A DNA stretch of 64,000 nt from Sipunculus nudus (lineage: Eukaryota > Annelida > Sipuncula > Golfingiida > Sipunculidae). Both the position numbers and the translations under genes were made by a program. Positions 47,797-59,612 of this stretch are shown one piece after another. A model generated the notes under the pieces. That model had not been told where the DNA came from, did no database searches, and saw only the letters and a program-made list of their open reading frames with translations. Location of the stretch: the NCBI GenBank assembly GCA_026874595.1, contig CM049321.1, positions 7,686,979 to 7,750,978 on the forward strand, in the 5' to 3' direction. The first letter of the stretch is position 1, and each line of letters starts with the position of its first letter.

Positions 47797-47820
47797 CACA
47801 CAATTATTTCCACCACAAAG
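47603..47820. repeat. 106-bp tandem duplication carrying AT microsatellites
   Basis: GCTGAATAAAAAAGTATTAT at 47603 and at 47709, each followed by an AT array of different length and then TCACACAATTATTTCCAYCA and CAAAG. The unit duplicated with its microsatellite, and the arrays then drifted. Confidence 0.93.
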
Positions 47821-49540
47821 AAGTTCTTTAATTATTTATTCTGCAAAATATTTATCAAGAAGCTCTGTACCTGAAACTGTCCTTGAAAACTCACCGAGCT
47901 GACAGATCTGTCGAATTGATAAAATGAGAATTTGATGTATATTCTAACGGAAAAAAATGGAAAGAAAGCGATAGCATAAAAGGAAATTTTACTTACAATA
48001 TGAAGTATCGCATTTAAGGACGCAGTTCTACAAGAACGCTGGACGCCGCTATATTTGGGACGTATATACCTGAAATAAGTTGTTTACGCTGTATACTTTG
48101 GCCGAGACTGTCACAGCTGTTACGTTTCATGATGCTGTTGCTTTATCACGACTGACTTTGAAGTGTAATTAAGTCCCCACTGTATCCATCTTTTGCCATT
48201 TGTGGCGGGCCAGGTGAAGGTGGACTACACAGGGACTATGAAATAATACTTATACCCGTCTTCTCAAATATTACTGTCTCTGATAGTTACAGATCTCACA
48301 TAGCGAGGTGAGCAACACCATTGCTTGCGTCTTACTGATATATATCTCAGAAAAAAAAGTTCAAACTTGGGCCGACATAGTTTAAATTATATCGCCAACC
48401 GTCCCGCCTAATTCGACCAAATATACTATAAAACCATTACAGCAAACTTTCAATATTGTCTAAACTCCTAATAACTTCAGTGTGTTGAATTAATGAAAGT
48501 GTCTGTGAAAAAGCTTTCAGAATGATACAATAAGTTTTCTAAAATAATTTTGCTGTTGTTCTCTCTGTTCGCAGCCAAGATTCCCCCCCCCCCCCCCACC
48601 CCCCTCATTCAGACTCATTATAATTAACTTTATGCAGACTATTACCAGAGCGTTTCCATATCGGTCAATATAAATATGAAGCAAATGTCAAATTAGTCAC
48701 ATTATAATTACTTATTGTTTTTTATTCAACCATGAATATTGAGTAACATCGCCTTTTTTGGGATTATTATTTAAGTAAATGCACGCAGAATCAAATTCGA
48801 GTAAAAATATTTATGCAGTGAAATTGTGATTATTGAAAAAAAATTATATACAAAAACAAAAGGTGAAACTAACTCATACTGGTTTAGGATGAATTGAATT
48901 TTGGCATTTATTTGGCATTTCGCCCGTTTGACAGAAGAGTTTTTATTTAGAAAAAAAGCAAGCCCTATCAGCCCAATATAAATGCCAATTGAGTCGTTTA
49001 TTCACGGCTAACTTGGAGCTTGACCACTTCAAGTGATGGTTTTCTACCTCTCCTTCCAAGGTTCAAATCGTTTTTATCCAGACTTTTGTAAATATAGACT
49101 CTTCCTAAGTGCAACAAAAAAAAGTTTGAAAATCTTGATAGAAACATGTCTTTTTGTGATATGGGCAACTTTATTCTTGTAAGGGTAATTGGAAATGCAT
49201 TATGGAGTCCTTCTTCAAAGTGCTAAATTTACATTATATTTGAGCAGGGTGCAAAGCTAGTCCCCATAATCAAGGCGGCCTTCAAAAAATGTAAATTAAG
49301 GATTAATTATATTCCATTTGTAACGAAGAAAATAAAATTCTGTTAAACCATAGCCATAAACGATCTGTTACATGTCTTCTTTGATTCTGTACTTTTTGAA
49401 CTTAAGGGTTTTAAATTGATCTTTTTATCAAATGACCAAATCATAAAGGAGTTCTAATTTCCTTTGGTGGATAGAGAAAAAGTATGAGTTTTGTTATACA
49501 TGATCAGTCAGATGTTTTGGACCTTGGAAAACCCAAGGTC
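47821..49540. other. Non-coding DNA with one GC-richer patch
   Basis: At 48020-48240 a unique patch contains TTTGAAGTGTAATTAAGTCC, which joins an NK2-type AAGTG to a homeodomain TAATTA. A C15 run with one interruption lies at 48583-48605. No gene recognised. Confidence 0.4.
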
Positions 49541-49544
49541 TCGA

Positions 49545-49665
49545 AGCACAGGGCTGCATTTTGGCGGGAATACCAGTGAGCGCAGCAGACGATGAGGTTA
49601 GCCGCGTGTGAAATAGCAGACGACAATGACGTCACATGACTAGCCGAGGAAAGCTGCAAAACCAC
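49545..49665. promoter_or_regulatory. Island with two GCAGACGA motifs and a CRE
   Basis: TTTTGGCGGGAATACC, CAGCAGACGATGAGG (49583-), TAGCAGACGACAATGACGTCA (AGCAGACGACA at 49615-49625, TGACGTCA at 49627-49634) in about 90 bp. This is the densest combination of the window's recurrent motifs. Confidence 0.42.
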
Positions 49666-50376
49666 TGATAGTTAGACTCAAAGTGAGATAACATAATTTA
49701 AATGATATATAAGATAAATTTATATTTTAAAATATGTTTGAAAATGAAACTCTTCAATATTCATTACAATGGTTAATGTGATAAAAAATTTTTACAATTT
49801 CTCTTTCTAGAAAAAAATTATTAACAAATCTGTCCTAGGAATTATTTCTTAAATTTATCGTTTCAAATTTATCATTTAAAACGTGATCTATTATTCTTAA
49901 AAATGCTATTTATCAAATGAATTAAATTTTGAAAACAGTTAAAGGAACATTAACAAACAAATAAGGATTTTTTTTAGAAAATCTATGTCGACATTAACGG
50001 ATTACCATATCGTGTGCTAAGTCCTATTTTTACCAATGTACAGGATGATTGCGTATCATAATTTTAAATCTCGATAAAACTTTGGTTTTTTTTTTAAGGC
50101 ACTAACGCATGGGTTCATAGTGCAAAGCCTGTAAGAACCCCCCCCCCCCCCCCAATCACTCTTATTTTTCGTTTTGTTATATTTTATATATGGTGAAATA
50201 TATGCGAAAAAAGTTATTTTTTAATCCACTTTTTGACTATATATGATATGCCAAATTGGATTACCGCGTTAAAATGAGCAATGCATAATGGATGTAATAT
50301 TGTTACATATTTGAAACTGGTGTCTCGCCTTTTCTACATTCCCCTTTAGGCCGCGTCCGTAATGTAGTCAATTATT
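49666..50376. other. AT-rich non-coding DNA
   Basis: No gene recognised. A C15 run lies at 50139-50153. Confidence 0.5.
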
Positions 50377-50800
50377 ACCCGAGTCCGAGTAAAAGTCCGA
50401 GTCCAAGCCACTCGAGTCAATGTTCGTGTCTTTGAGGTTCGAGTTCAAGTCCGCCTTCTTCGAGTTCGGGTCTTTTAGAACTCGAGTAAAAGCCAGAGTC
50501 ATAATGTTTTTATCACAAAAGGAATCGGAGGCCATCATGTGCATTCCTATGTCAATTAACAGTGGTTTTTTACTTAAACGTTGAATTACATTTTATTCTC
50601 AAATGCAGAGACTGAGTACTGAGTACTGTAACATTGTCATTAGTTTGCACTTACAAGTCTTTATGGTATACTTTTTTTCGATTCTGTAAGACAGGCCTTA
50701 CGTAACAGGCCTTTTATTCATTGGATTCGAGATGGACAATGCTTGATTTCCGAGTCCGGTTAGAAGTCCGAGTTGAGAAAACTCGAGTCAAAATTCGACC
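50377..50800 (+). mobile_element. Second copy of the GAGTCC-armed element
   Basis: Left arm CCCGAGTCCGAGTAAAAGTC...TTTGAGGTTCGAGTTCAAGT and CTTCTTCGAGTTCGG parallel 8150-8215. A core with GTTGAATTACATTTTA and AGTTTGCACTTACAAGTCTT plus TATGGTATA parallels 8330-8445. The right arm is CCGAGTCCGGTTAGAAGTCC and ACTCGAGTC. The arms hold only a few units, unlike the expanded arms at 7.65-9.05 kb. Confidence 0.6.
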
Positions 50801-51065
50801 ACGACACCCAGAAATAGTAGTCCGCTTGGTAAGCTCGCCTGATCCGTTAGCTCCGTTCTGTGGTCTCCTAATCCAAAAAAAATAGTTCTGATATTATTTA
50901 TAACAGCAATCTTTGAACAAACTATATCTTTTATCATTTATAGATTAAATATCAGTCTTTTTTTATTTCAACTTTCCTTCACCCTAAGCAACTCTTATTC
51001 ACAAAGGTTTATTTTTCGCAAAAATTCCGGAACATTTCGCGAATATCGCGAACAAAAAGGCAGCC

Positions 51066-51535
51066 TTTGTAGGAGTGGTGTGCCGATTAATCGATTAAAT
51101 CGATGATTGATCGTTTCCTATCAAAATAATTGAATCGATTGCATTTTTGCATAATCGATTTCGCACATGCGAAGATTCTTATCCTGTCAGAGATATACGA
51201 AGTAAAGTAACGAACAGCATCAAAACGGAACCTTGCACAGCCAACAATCGTCCGACGGCATGTGGACCTTGGATGCGAGTGGATTGAAGGTTTCATTATG
51301 AATACCGATATACATCTCAGACCCCTTACTGGGGTCAATATTTTAGGTACTAGAATTCAGCAGATTTCAAGATAATATAGAAAGTACGTGAAATAATCGA
51401 TTACTAATCGATCATCGGTCGTTTTTATTTTTCAATCATTGATTATGACTTTAAAACCAATTCCTATCGCTACACAGTAGTATCTATGTAAAAAACACAA
51501 CTCGTTTTAAATTCATATTAGATCCTAAAAAGAAT
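51066..51535 (+). mobile_element. ATCGAT-rich non-autonomous element, copy 1
   Basis: Starts GGAGTGGTGTGCCGATTAAT followed by CGATTAAATCGATGATTGAT. Shares blocks with the reverse complement of 62941-63460: AGATTCTTATCCTGTCAG, CATCAAAACGGAACCTT, TTCATTATGAATACC, AATATTTTAGGTACTAG, AACCAATTCCTATCGCTACA and CATATTAGATCCTAA. The (C)AGTGGTGTG start resembles hAT-type termini, but this is inference. The 83-codon minus frame is not recognised as transposase. Confidence 0.65.
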
Positions 51536-52640
51536 ACACATTTAACGTGGCACAGTAGTCTGTCTGATAATACATGTATATATAATTTATTTATAGTACT
51601 TTTTTTTAATTATTTAATTAAATAATTTTCATTGGGTGCACGGTTTTAGGCGGTGAGTAATGGCCAGTCACTTTTTCGTGGTCTAATCTTTAATGACATG
51701 ACAATATTAAAAAAAAATATTCCTGATATTTCTTGCTCGCTGAAATTTTGATTTTAACTTCTTCTTTGAAACAAAATTGAAATTTAAATTTTTTGGTATT
51801 GCTTTAATAGTTATTGTTTATGAATTTGTTCTTCAAAAATTGATTCACTTATGACATATGTAGGTACACAATGAAAAAAATAACAAAGGTCTTACTATAC
51901 AACCTAAAACTAATGGAGTACTGACACCTTTATTCTCATGGCTGCCCACACTATTTACTTTGAATTATTTTGGAAATATTTAAAAAAACAAAAGAAAGTG
52001 TCGTTTTACGTTTCCTTTCATTTGTGAAACACGCAGTGATATATTTCCTTCTGTATGCGTAAACTTTCAATTAACCTATAATTAAAAGAATCGTTTAACT
52101 CACAAAAATGTAAAAAATACTGTGTCTAAACATGAAATTCTTCCTTCCTCCGGCCAAGTTTGACGAATCTTTATATATCACTGTAAGATCCTAGTCTGCC
52201 AGTCATGGCAGTGTCCTTTAAATTTACGTTCATTTAATGATACTATTGTACGCGACATTGTGCGTAATTTTACGCATATTTGATATTATATATAGCTTAT
52301 ATATAGCGAATTATACGTGCCGAGTATCGTACTTATGGATTTAAAAGCACTGTTATTTTTATGATGTTATTATGATGCATAATAAAGTGGAAGAAGATCA
52401 TTAATATGGTATAAATAATAAGTGTATTATATAGTGGTGAATAAACATATTATCTATTAAACATATACTTAAGGTCATTACCTTGTGCGTATGTTGAGGG
52501 ACTTATGTCAAGCTGTCATGTTTGACGTGTAATCATACAACTAAAAATTCCCAAATATGTCAGTACTTTACTATTTCCATATTTGTCCACAGCATATAGA
52601 ATGGCGTCACATATCAAAAGTATTACCATCGTAAATATAG
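51536..52640. other. AT-rich non-coding DNA
   Basis: No gene, RNA or repeat family recognised. Confidence 0.5.
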
Positions 52641-52978
52641 TAGATATGCAGTCAGAGCTTGATATTGACGTCAAACCATGCGGCGGCTAGAATTAAACAG
52701 CACAGGCATCGCTCGATGGGAAAGCCTGTATCGACGCGGCTGATATATCTTATAGCCATGTGGTTAGGAACTGAATAAAATCCGTCAACCGTCTTTCCTG
52801 ATTTTTTGGGGTTTTTTTTTTTGTTTTCCTATTTTAGAATTTCTGTCACGTGTCATGGATATGGTGACCCCGGTGTCACGTGGATGTCTCTGTATCACGC
52901 GCGTGGCTGTCTGGAATGGTCTCAGCAATATTCGGCGCGCAGAGCCTAGACTTAGACGTCTTATAAAATGGCGCAGAC

Positions 52979-52985
<7 letters not shown>
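52641..52985. promoter_or_regulatory. Promoter-like cluster: CRE, spaced CACGTG boxes, TATAAAA
   Basis: TGACGTCA at 52666-52673. TCACGTG at 52846-52852 and again at 52876-52882, exactly 30 bp apart, then the palindrome CACGCGCGTG at 52896-52905. A TATAAAA at 52962-52968 is flanked by TAGACGTCT (52953) and AGACGTCTA (52975) in mirror arrangement. TCACGTG is bound by MITF/TFE and USF-type bHLH-Zip proteins. Downstream DNA is an AT microsatellite with no evident exon. Confidence 0.4.

Positions 52986-53059
<74 letters not shown>
52982..53059. repeat. (AT)n microsatellite, longest in the window
   Basis: About 78 bases of uninterrupted AT repeat directly abutting the promoter-like cluster. Confidence 0.97.
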
Positions 53060-53061
<2 letters not shown>

Positions 53062-55520
53062 GCTTGCATTCCCTGCTCTCGGGCCAACATTTGTATCAGT
53101 TGCTTGGAATTTTCGTATTTTCCATATATAATTAAAACTTGTATTATGCATAGTATATACGGGTATAGATTTTTTTTATTCATCTCTCATTCATTGTATC
53201 TACTGTAGTGTATGTGGCATGTATACATGAAACATAGCTTTATTTTTTCGGTGAGTTTTATAGGTGGAGAATATGTATAGAATATCAAGTTGATGGCACA
53301 GTGAAGGACAAATGTCTTTAGGGAGTGATTCATACCCTAACAGCTGCGGCTTGAATGCACACTTCCCTACCCTAAAGCTGTTAAGGTACGAAAGCAGACC
53401 TTCATGCAATACTTGTTACATGCACATCTTCACAAAAATTTGTTACAAGATTTTGGTTGGAAAACCTGTGTTGAAAAGGGTTGAAAAGTATTCACCACAT
53501 AAATATATGATTCAAAAGATTCCTCAATGTCCACAATAGCAAGATAAAAAGTGAGGCATTATGATACGTGATTTACATTTCAGAATAATAAAGGATTTAA
53601 ACATAAATGGTTCGTCACAGGAAGGTTTGATTGATAATATCTTAACACAATTTTACTTCATGATTTGAGCACAAGGCTTTTGAACACATCGATGTTTACG
53701 AGTCATGAATATCGGAGGATTCCTTTACGCATTAATTTTTCTTCATAGGTCAGTGATGGGCACTGCCACCTACCGGCCATGGTCGGAACTAGAATCCTAT
53801 CTGAGAAGGAGCATAATTTGCACATAAATACAACTGTATCCCAGTCAGAACTCGCATGGGTGTACTCGCATGACACATAAAGGGGACGGACAGATAAAAA
53901 ATAGGAAATACACTTTTTATCTTAAGTGTCTTCTCATTGTGCTATGCCGCGACCTTGGCCTTAATCTCTGTTTATATTATCATTCCAGCGAAGCAAGTGA
54001 CGCATTCCGTCTACGCTTAATATCACGTGACACTCATCGCCACAACAAGAAAAAAAAACATGTGACTCTGGGCCCATCAGTTAGCTGGCGTCTGACTCAC
54101 AATGTTCGGCAGGATTTTAATCTGCATTAAATAAGCTTTGCTACAAACGTCTTCACTCTCTTATGTTTAGTGTTTAAATAATAATCCTGTCATCCTGGTG
54201 TCGTATGCAAAAGGTAGGAATTTGATTTCTTTTAAACGTTTTAAAACTGAGATTTAATGCTTGAAATGTTAATATGAACCGAAGTGTACCCAATGCAAGT
54301 ACATTGGTAACTCCCACGAAATCCTGTGACGTCATCACTTTGAGGTTGGCGTCACGGGATAGATCGTTGGTCCTGGAGAGGTTATCTGCTGACGTACCTA
54401 ACACCGAAAGAGAAACGTCAAATCCAACGTGAAAAATGAAACCAGGCTTATCCCCATGATTAAATAAGTGTTATAGCATCCACACAAATAAAATTCCATG
54501 CTTTACTCCGCCCATATCACACGTAATCAACATGGGACTGTTGCCCTTACACATAAGTCTGCAGGACGTCTAAGATCATGTTCTAAGCAGCATTTAAGCA
54601 GCCTAAGTTCCAATAGGACTGCCTTATATATGCTATCATATATGAAATACGCACACAGGCGTAAAGTATGCATTACACGCCGGCGGATACAAATCTCGAA
54701 GATTCTTGGAAGTCATCCAACCGTAGCTGCATTTTCCAGAATGGTGAGTTTACGGTATTATATATAAAATAAATGTATATGAATATATATAACTATACAT
54801 ATCTGTTTAAACAGTTTCTCGCGAAAACAAATTTAACCGAAATGAAAATAAAAAAGGGTTAAAAAAACTTTTTTTTGCCTTTTTTTAATTTACTGCTTCG
54901 AATAATTTTTTATCTGGAACAATTTTTAACGCCTAACTGGCAGCATAACATTCAATCTTTCGCTCCGTTTTCATTGTTTGTTTATCAATATTCCTGAGTT
55001 GCCACAGGTTTGATAAATGTTTATTGAAATCTTAAGTACTGAAATTTGATATGCATCATGTTTGACCAAAGAAAATCCATCCATTCTCTCAAGATCCAGG
55101 TTTCCATTCCAAGTGATCCTTGTGAGCAGAAGAGGGTTTACTTAAATAACAAAAAATATCTTATATACATTTATATAATATAATTGCCAAGAAGTGGCAA
55201 TTAACATGTACGGTATTATAATTTTTGCATATTTAATTTCTGTAAATTAAGATAACATATATATTAAGTTACAACATTGCCAACACTCGACAATCGGACT
55301 TAGATGGTCATGAATCAGTTGCTTTAACAATTTTTATATAGTTTACCGAAATCATCTAACGAGCAACTCAGTGTCTTCATCATCTTCATTATTCGAGTAC
55401 CATAAAGAGAATGTTCATCTGAAGAAAAGAAAGAAAGATATAAAGTGAGTGAAAGGTATATGTTGAACATTGCTTAAATCTATACATACGAGTGTTCTCC
55501 TCATGACTTGTATAATACGT
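53060..55520. other. Non-coding DNA with scattered sites
   Basis: No gene recognised. Contains a CTCF-like site at 53763, a perfect TGACGTCA at 54327-54334, and CACGTG at about 54025. A CGCGAAAAC word lies at 54822. Confidence 0.45.
53763..53776 (-). promoter_or_regulatory. CTCF-like site, minus orientation
   Basis: The minus strand reads CCGGTAGGTGGCAG, 13 of 14 against CCASYAGRKGGCRS. It is convergent with the plus-oriented site at 39.2 kb. Confidence 0.38.
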
Positions 55521-55524
55521 AGAA

Positions 55525-55690
55525 GTGCGCACTGAGTCGTGGGCATCTCATAATTGGAATCCGATTTGACCATCTGTTAAATACCATGCTCCGTGGTGTG
55601 TGGTCACGTGGTCTGGTCGTGGGACTCCTGGCGCGTTGTGCTTGCGGTCGTGGCCTTCGTAGAATTAGTACTCTAATACTAGTGTGGGCC
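55525..55690. promoter_or_regulatory. GC-richer unique patch with E-box
   Basis: GACCATCTGTTAAA, GGTGTGTGGTCACGTGGTCT and CTCCTGGCGCGTTGTGCTTG lie within about 120 bp. Candidate regulatory DNA only. Confidence 0.22.
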
Positions 55691-56174
55691 TGAATTTTGT
55701 GGATATTTCAAGTAAATAATCATGTACTCAACTAATTATTAATTAACAGCGGTAAACCCACAGCATGAGACCTGTGACATCTCGGTTTTAGAGTGCATGC
55801 AAAATTTCCAAGCGCTTTCGAGAAACTGGAAAAATATGTTTTGGTTCGACACAAAAGTACTCTGAGGACAGCTTCCGGGGAGATTCTATCTGCTGAATGT
55901 TCGGTTGCAAGAGAACGTGTAGCGACACAGTTTAAAACGTAATGATGCTTTTGAGACCAAGCCCAAATCCTCATATTACATTAGGATTCCTGTGAACCTT
56001 GTATACTTCATACTGGTATAAATATAAATGCTTTTATATTAAATTGTCCCTAGACCTCTTCATTCACCTGTACACGTTAAATTCAAACCGTTATAGAAAA
56101 TTTGTTAGAAACTGTTAGAAAAGTTTCACAGGTTGTGATTTTTCAAATTAGATGTTATGTATTAGTGTGTCTCC
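55691..56174. other. Non-coding DNA
   Basis: No gene recognised. An 80-codon minus frame (55732-55974) has no family, splice or signal features. Confidence 0.45.
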
Positions 56175-56429
56175 ATGCCAACGAGTACAATGAATATCCG
56201 AATCCAAATTGACTCATACGTAGGAGAACTGAAGCCAAATTTTGCATCCGGATCCGTTTCAACGATAATTTTAGCCATGGGCAGTTCTGCAGCTTTGCCT
56301 CTGTTTCATAATCTCAGGGATTTCGGAGTGGCAGAACGTCTAATACCGATTGTCACGGCCTGCAAAGACATTGATACTGAAAATAAATTAGACCGACCGT
56401 CGCAGATGTTAAATATGTGTAACATTTGA
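56175..56429 (+). CDS. Unrecognised 84-codon frame
   Basis: A plus frame starting M-P-T-S-T-M-N-I and ending L-N-M-C-N-I before TGA. Composition is balanced and protein-like (for example L-F-H-N-L-R-D-F-G-V-A-E-R-L, which would form an amphipathic helix). There is no signal peptide and no domain I can name. The start context is CCATGCC. A second frame at 56530-56724 (A-K-S-Y-K-E-Q-E-L...) lies 100 bases on after TGATTGACAG, a possible acceptor. The two could be exons of one gene, but phases were not testable against a family. Confidence 0.22.
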   Translation: MPTSTMNIRIQIDSYVGELKPNFASGSVSTIILAMGSSAALPLFHNLRDFGVAERLIPIVTACKDIDTENKLDRPSQMLNMCNI

Positions 56430-56789
56430 CAACACCTGTATATACAGATTCCGTTATATATGCTGTATTGCTCACACTAGTGTTAAGATTTTTGACCGCA
56501 TACTGGCATGACTCCCGTGATATGTATGATTGACAGCCAAGTCGTACAAGGAACAGGAACTGACATCGGTGACAAAAGAGATTGTTTTTACTCTTGACCT
56601 GTACATTCGCTTTCTTTTGGTAATTCCTTACTCACAGCCTAATGTTAAGGTTCAAAGCTGTGTGCATGCAGGTTTCATTGCAACAGGATTCAGTGGCGGG
56701 TCCAGATATGGACAGAGGGCGTGAACAGGGGTACGCTAATACTGAATACTGGGTTAGCGGTTGAAGGGTATTAAGAAATTTTCCGGTCT

Positions 56790-57251
56790 TTAAAGGGGCC
56801 CAGTCACCTATAAAGCAAGTTGAGTTAACACGAAAAATAGTTTCTTTCCTTTAAGTAAATATGTACTTGCCAAAATATTGCCTTGACACCGTTTGCTTAC
56901 TCCTGTACACGAGTGTTATATACAGTGAACCGGGTGCCATCGTAGGTGTAAACATAAACACGTGCCAATCAGGAGATGCTCTGACTGACTTGGCTAAAAA
57001 TATGTAATGCATGCTGGCTGAAACACCGCGTGCTGCCCCTCTTAATCGGACCCTCTGTCACGCGGCCTTGTTATGGTAAACAGAATGTGTTTACCAACAC
57101 GCAGGGTTATAACATGGTGTTAAACCGTCGAATGCAAGGAAATGAAACTGTGTGCTGGAATGGTTTTGCTGGGAAACATTTGTATAAAGCAAAACTTAAC
57201 TGATAGTGTGAAAGGATAGGAATAATATTGCTCCTGATTATGTCCCTTTAA
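56790..57251. mobile_element. MITE, 462 bp, flanked by TTAA
   Basis: Left TTAA at 56790-56793 precedes AGGGGCCCAGTCACCTATAA. Right TTAA at 57248-57251 follows a terminus that reads inward (minus strand) AGGGACATAATCAGGAGCAA. The shared terminus is AGGGRC. The right half (57030-57251) matches the reverse complement of 17945-18167. No coding capacity. TTAA flanks are the target of piggyBac-type elements, but the AGGG terminus is not the usual CCC, so the class is open. Confidence 0.65.
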
Positions 57252-57462
57252 TTATTAATCTCTTGAATGTCTTTACATGATGATGTCAAACTTTAGAGGG
57301 TGGGGGTTCACATGTGGCCGTCATTGACCTTTATATTCTTCAAAATTAGGATATACAAGTAAACTGTAAAGTCCAATCACTTGTAACGTGTTTGTCTTTA
57401 TACATGTACGTTTATAACTGGCAAAATATCATCGTTAAAAGTCCCATGTAGACTTTTCATTG

Positions 57463-57534
57463 TGCGGGCTTCTGTGGTCAAGGAAGCGCGCCGGACTTAA
57501 CAAAAAAACAGGTCGTGAGTTTTAGTATCACCTG
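57463..57534 (+). repeat. Degenerate tRNA-like sequence, possible SINE head
   Basis: GCGGGCTTCTGTGGTCAAGG then AAGCGCGCCGGACTTAACAA has the order of a tRNA 5' half with an A box (TGGTCAAGG) and a CCGGACTTAA anticodon-stem region. CAGGTCGTGAGTTTTAGTATC sits where the B box (GGTTCGAATCC) would be but is degraded. It cannot be a working tRNA. Confidence 0.4.
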
Positions 57535-59457
57535 AGAAGCCCTGAGATTTTTGACTGACCATCCATGCAGGCTGAGCGCTATGCAGACTATAATTGGAAG
57601 GTAGTCTCTCACAGGATAAAACGAATTTTTTGACCGTGCGGTGTCGGGGTAGTGTTATGACCCAGCAGAGGTTAATGACGAAAAAACCGCCTCTTTTGGT
57701 ATGTAGCAATATTTGGATGCTAGTTCAACGAATTAAGCAAATCACAAAGCTATTCATTAATATCCTCATCTAATGAATTAGAAAGTTATATACAGTAGAT
57801 AACTTAATACTTAAATTTTTTGGGAATAAAAAGGGTATCTAAAAAATATTAAAATTAATCATAATTAACTGAGAAAATAAATAGATAAAAAGGGAAATGT
57901 TACAGTTCAACGGGGGGGGGGGGGGAGTGCGAGGGATCCGCTACTGGGATTTATGTCAATTTCAGTTCAGTTTTCCATTTAAGTACAGTGACTAGTGTCA
58001 TCAATCGAAGTAGCCCCTATTAAACACTGTACCTCGATTTCAGTCAAATAGTTGTTAGGGTGTGGCATGTAGATATTATTTTCACATCCAATTTTATTTC
58101 AACCACTTTAAAAATTTTCGATACTCAAATGAAAAAGTTTAAAGTCAGCTGTTCGCCTGCTCTTTCTATAGAACTGGTGTCATTTCTGGCTTACTCTTAA
58201 TACATATTAATGAACTGTAGGTATTTCCTTTTCAGAAAAGTTTACATAACGCCTCTGTCAAGGATGTTGAGCTTGTTGATCTACAGACGGTTGTTAAGCA
58301 CAGCAATGTTGACAAAGGAATAACACTGTAACCTGAGGTGTTTGGTTGGTTGGACATGTGCAAATGTGCACATTTCAAATACATCACAATAAAGTAAAAG
58401 GTTTTGTCAAATAAAGTATTATGTTTCCTATTTGTCCATCCTAAACCCGGCTTAGATGTGTAATATTTCATAGTAAAATCAGAAATGGGACCTTATTCTT
58501 ATTAATTATATATTTCATTTCTAGTATATAAATATAATTCGCTGAATATCAGGGGGCGATGATAACATTGACCATCCCCCACCCCCACCCCCGCCCTTCA
58601 CTAAAACGTGGGGAGATATATACCCCACATCCCCTTATATTGACACCCCTGTAAACAAACATTGATGCTACTTTATGGTAATTATAAATTCATAATGGCT
58701 GTGGTTAAAATGCTTCTCCAAGCCCATTTGGCTAAATTATATATAGGTGGTGAAATTAGATTCTGTCTAACTCTGCGAAATTTGAATATTGATCATGAAA
58801 ATTTCTGGAGAAAGTACTGAAAAATTTATCGTGTGAACGAGCTGAAACCATGAATAATGCAAAAAAGTGCAGTTCAGGGAAAATTGATGCTCAGATAGAA
58901 ATTGATAAAAAAAACAGCATAGAGAAGGAAGCCTAAACGAAGTCTGAGTATACCGTGATACAATGCGGACAGCGCACCTCCCAAAAGGCTGAAAATGTCA
59001 GTTAAAATACAAGGAGTAAAAGTTTAAGCTCTTGGTCTAATCTAAAAATGTATGATTTTTTTAATTTCCCCAACGACCACCTCATGTATTTGCCGCCGTT
59101 GTTTAATTGGTTTGTTGGTGTGTTAGCAACTTTACGCAAAAAAAGTTATAAACGGATTTTGATAACAGTTTGTTGGGACGTAGAGTAACGCCCAAGGAAT
59201 AATCCCTTCCGTTTTGGAGGTAACCTGGATCACCATTGAATCTTTTTTAATGCAACATGTCCACTGCGAGATAGAGCAATTTTTTCCCATGGAACCACCT
59301 TCATTCATTACAACATTTGTGGAAACTAACAGATTATTTGTTGCAATATTTTGCGTGCGTTACAGTCCAAGACTGATCTGAATATTTGGGAGGGGTTTGC
59401 TACACACGTTTATGAAAATTCCTTACAATTCTGGTTCTTACCTGTCAGAACAACTGG
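57535..59457. other. Non-coding DNA
   Basis: No gene recognised. A G15 run lies at 57911-57925, and a C-rich CCACCCCCACCCCCGCCC stretch at 58578-58596. Confidence 0.5.
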
Positions 59458-59612
59458 TAATCATACTGATTCTTCTCAGAGCCAACGATAATCGTATCGA
59501 CTCTGGTCAGATCCAATAAATATTGTATTGACTCGTGTATAAGACTCAGCGAAAATCATATCGACTCTTGTCACAATCAGCGACAATCGTATCGACTTGC
59601 TAGTCGAATCGA
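59458..59612. repeat. Diverged inverted array of the 31-bp minisatellite
   Basis: Read on the minus strand, four to five units follow one another with lengths 31, 33, 31 and 31: AGTCGATACGATTGTCGCTG..., AGTCGATATGATTTTCGCTG..., AGTCAATACAATATTTATTG..., AGTCGATACGATTATCGTTG followed by GCTCTGAGAAG. The last matches the diverged final unit of the 10.2-11.2 kb array (GATGGCTCTGGAAG). Confidence 0.82.

Noticed and set aside
57463-57534. Functional tRNA gene
   Set aside because: The B box is degraded and no proper acceptor-stem pairing is visible, so at most a SINE head.
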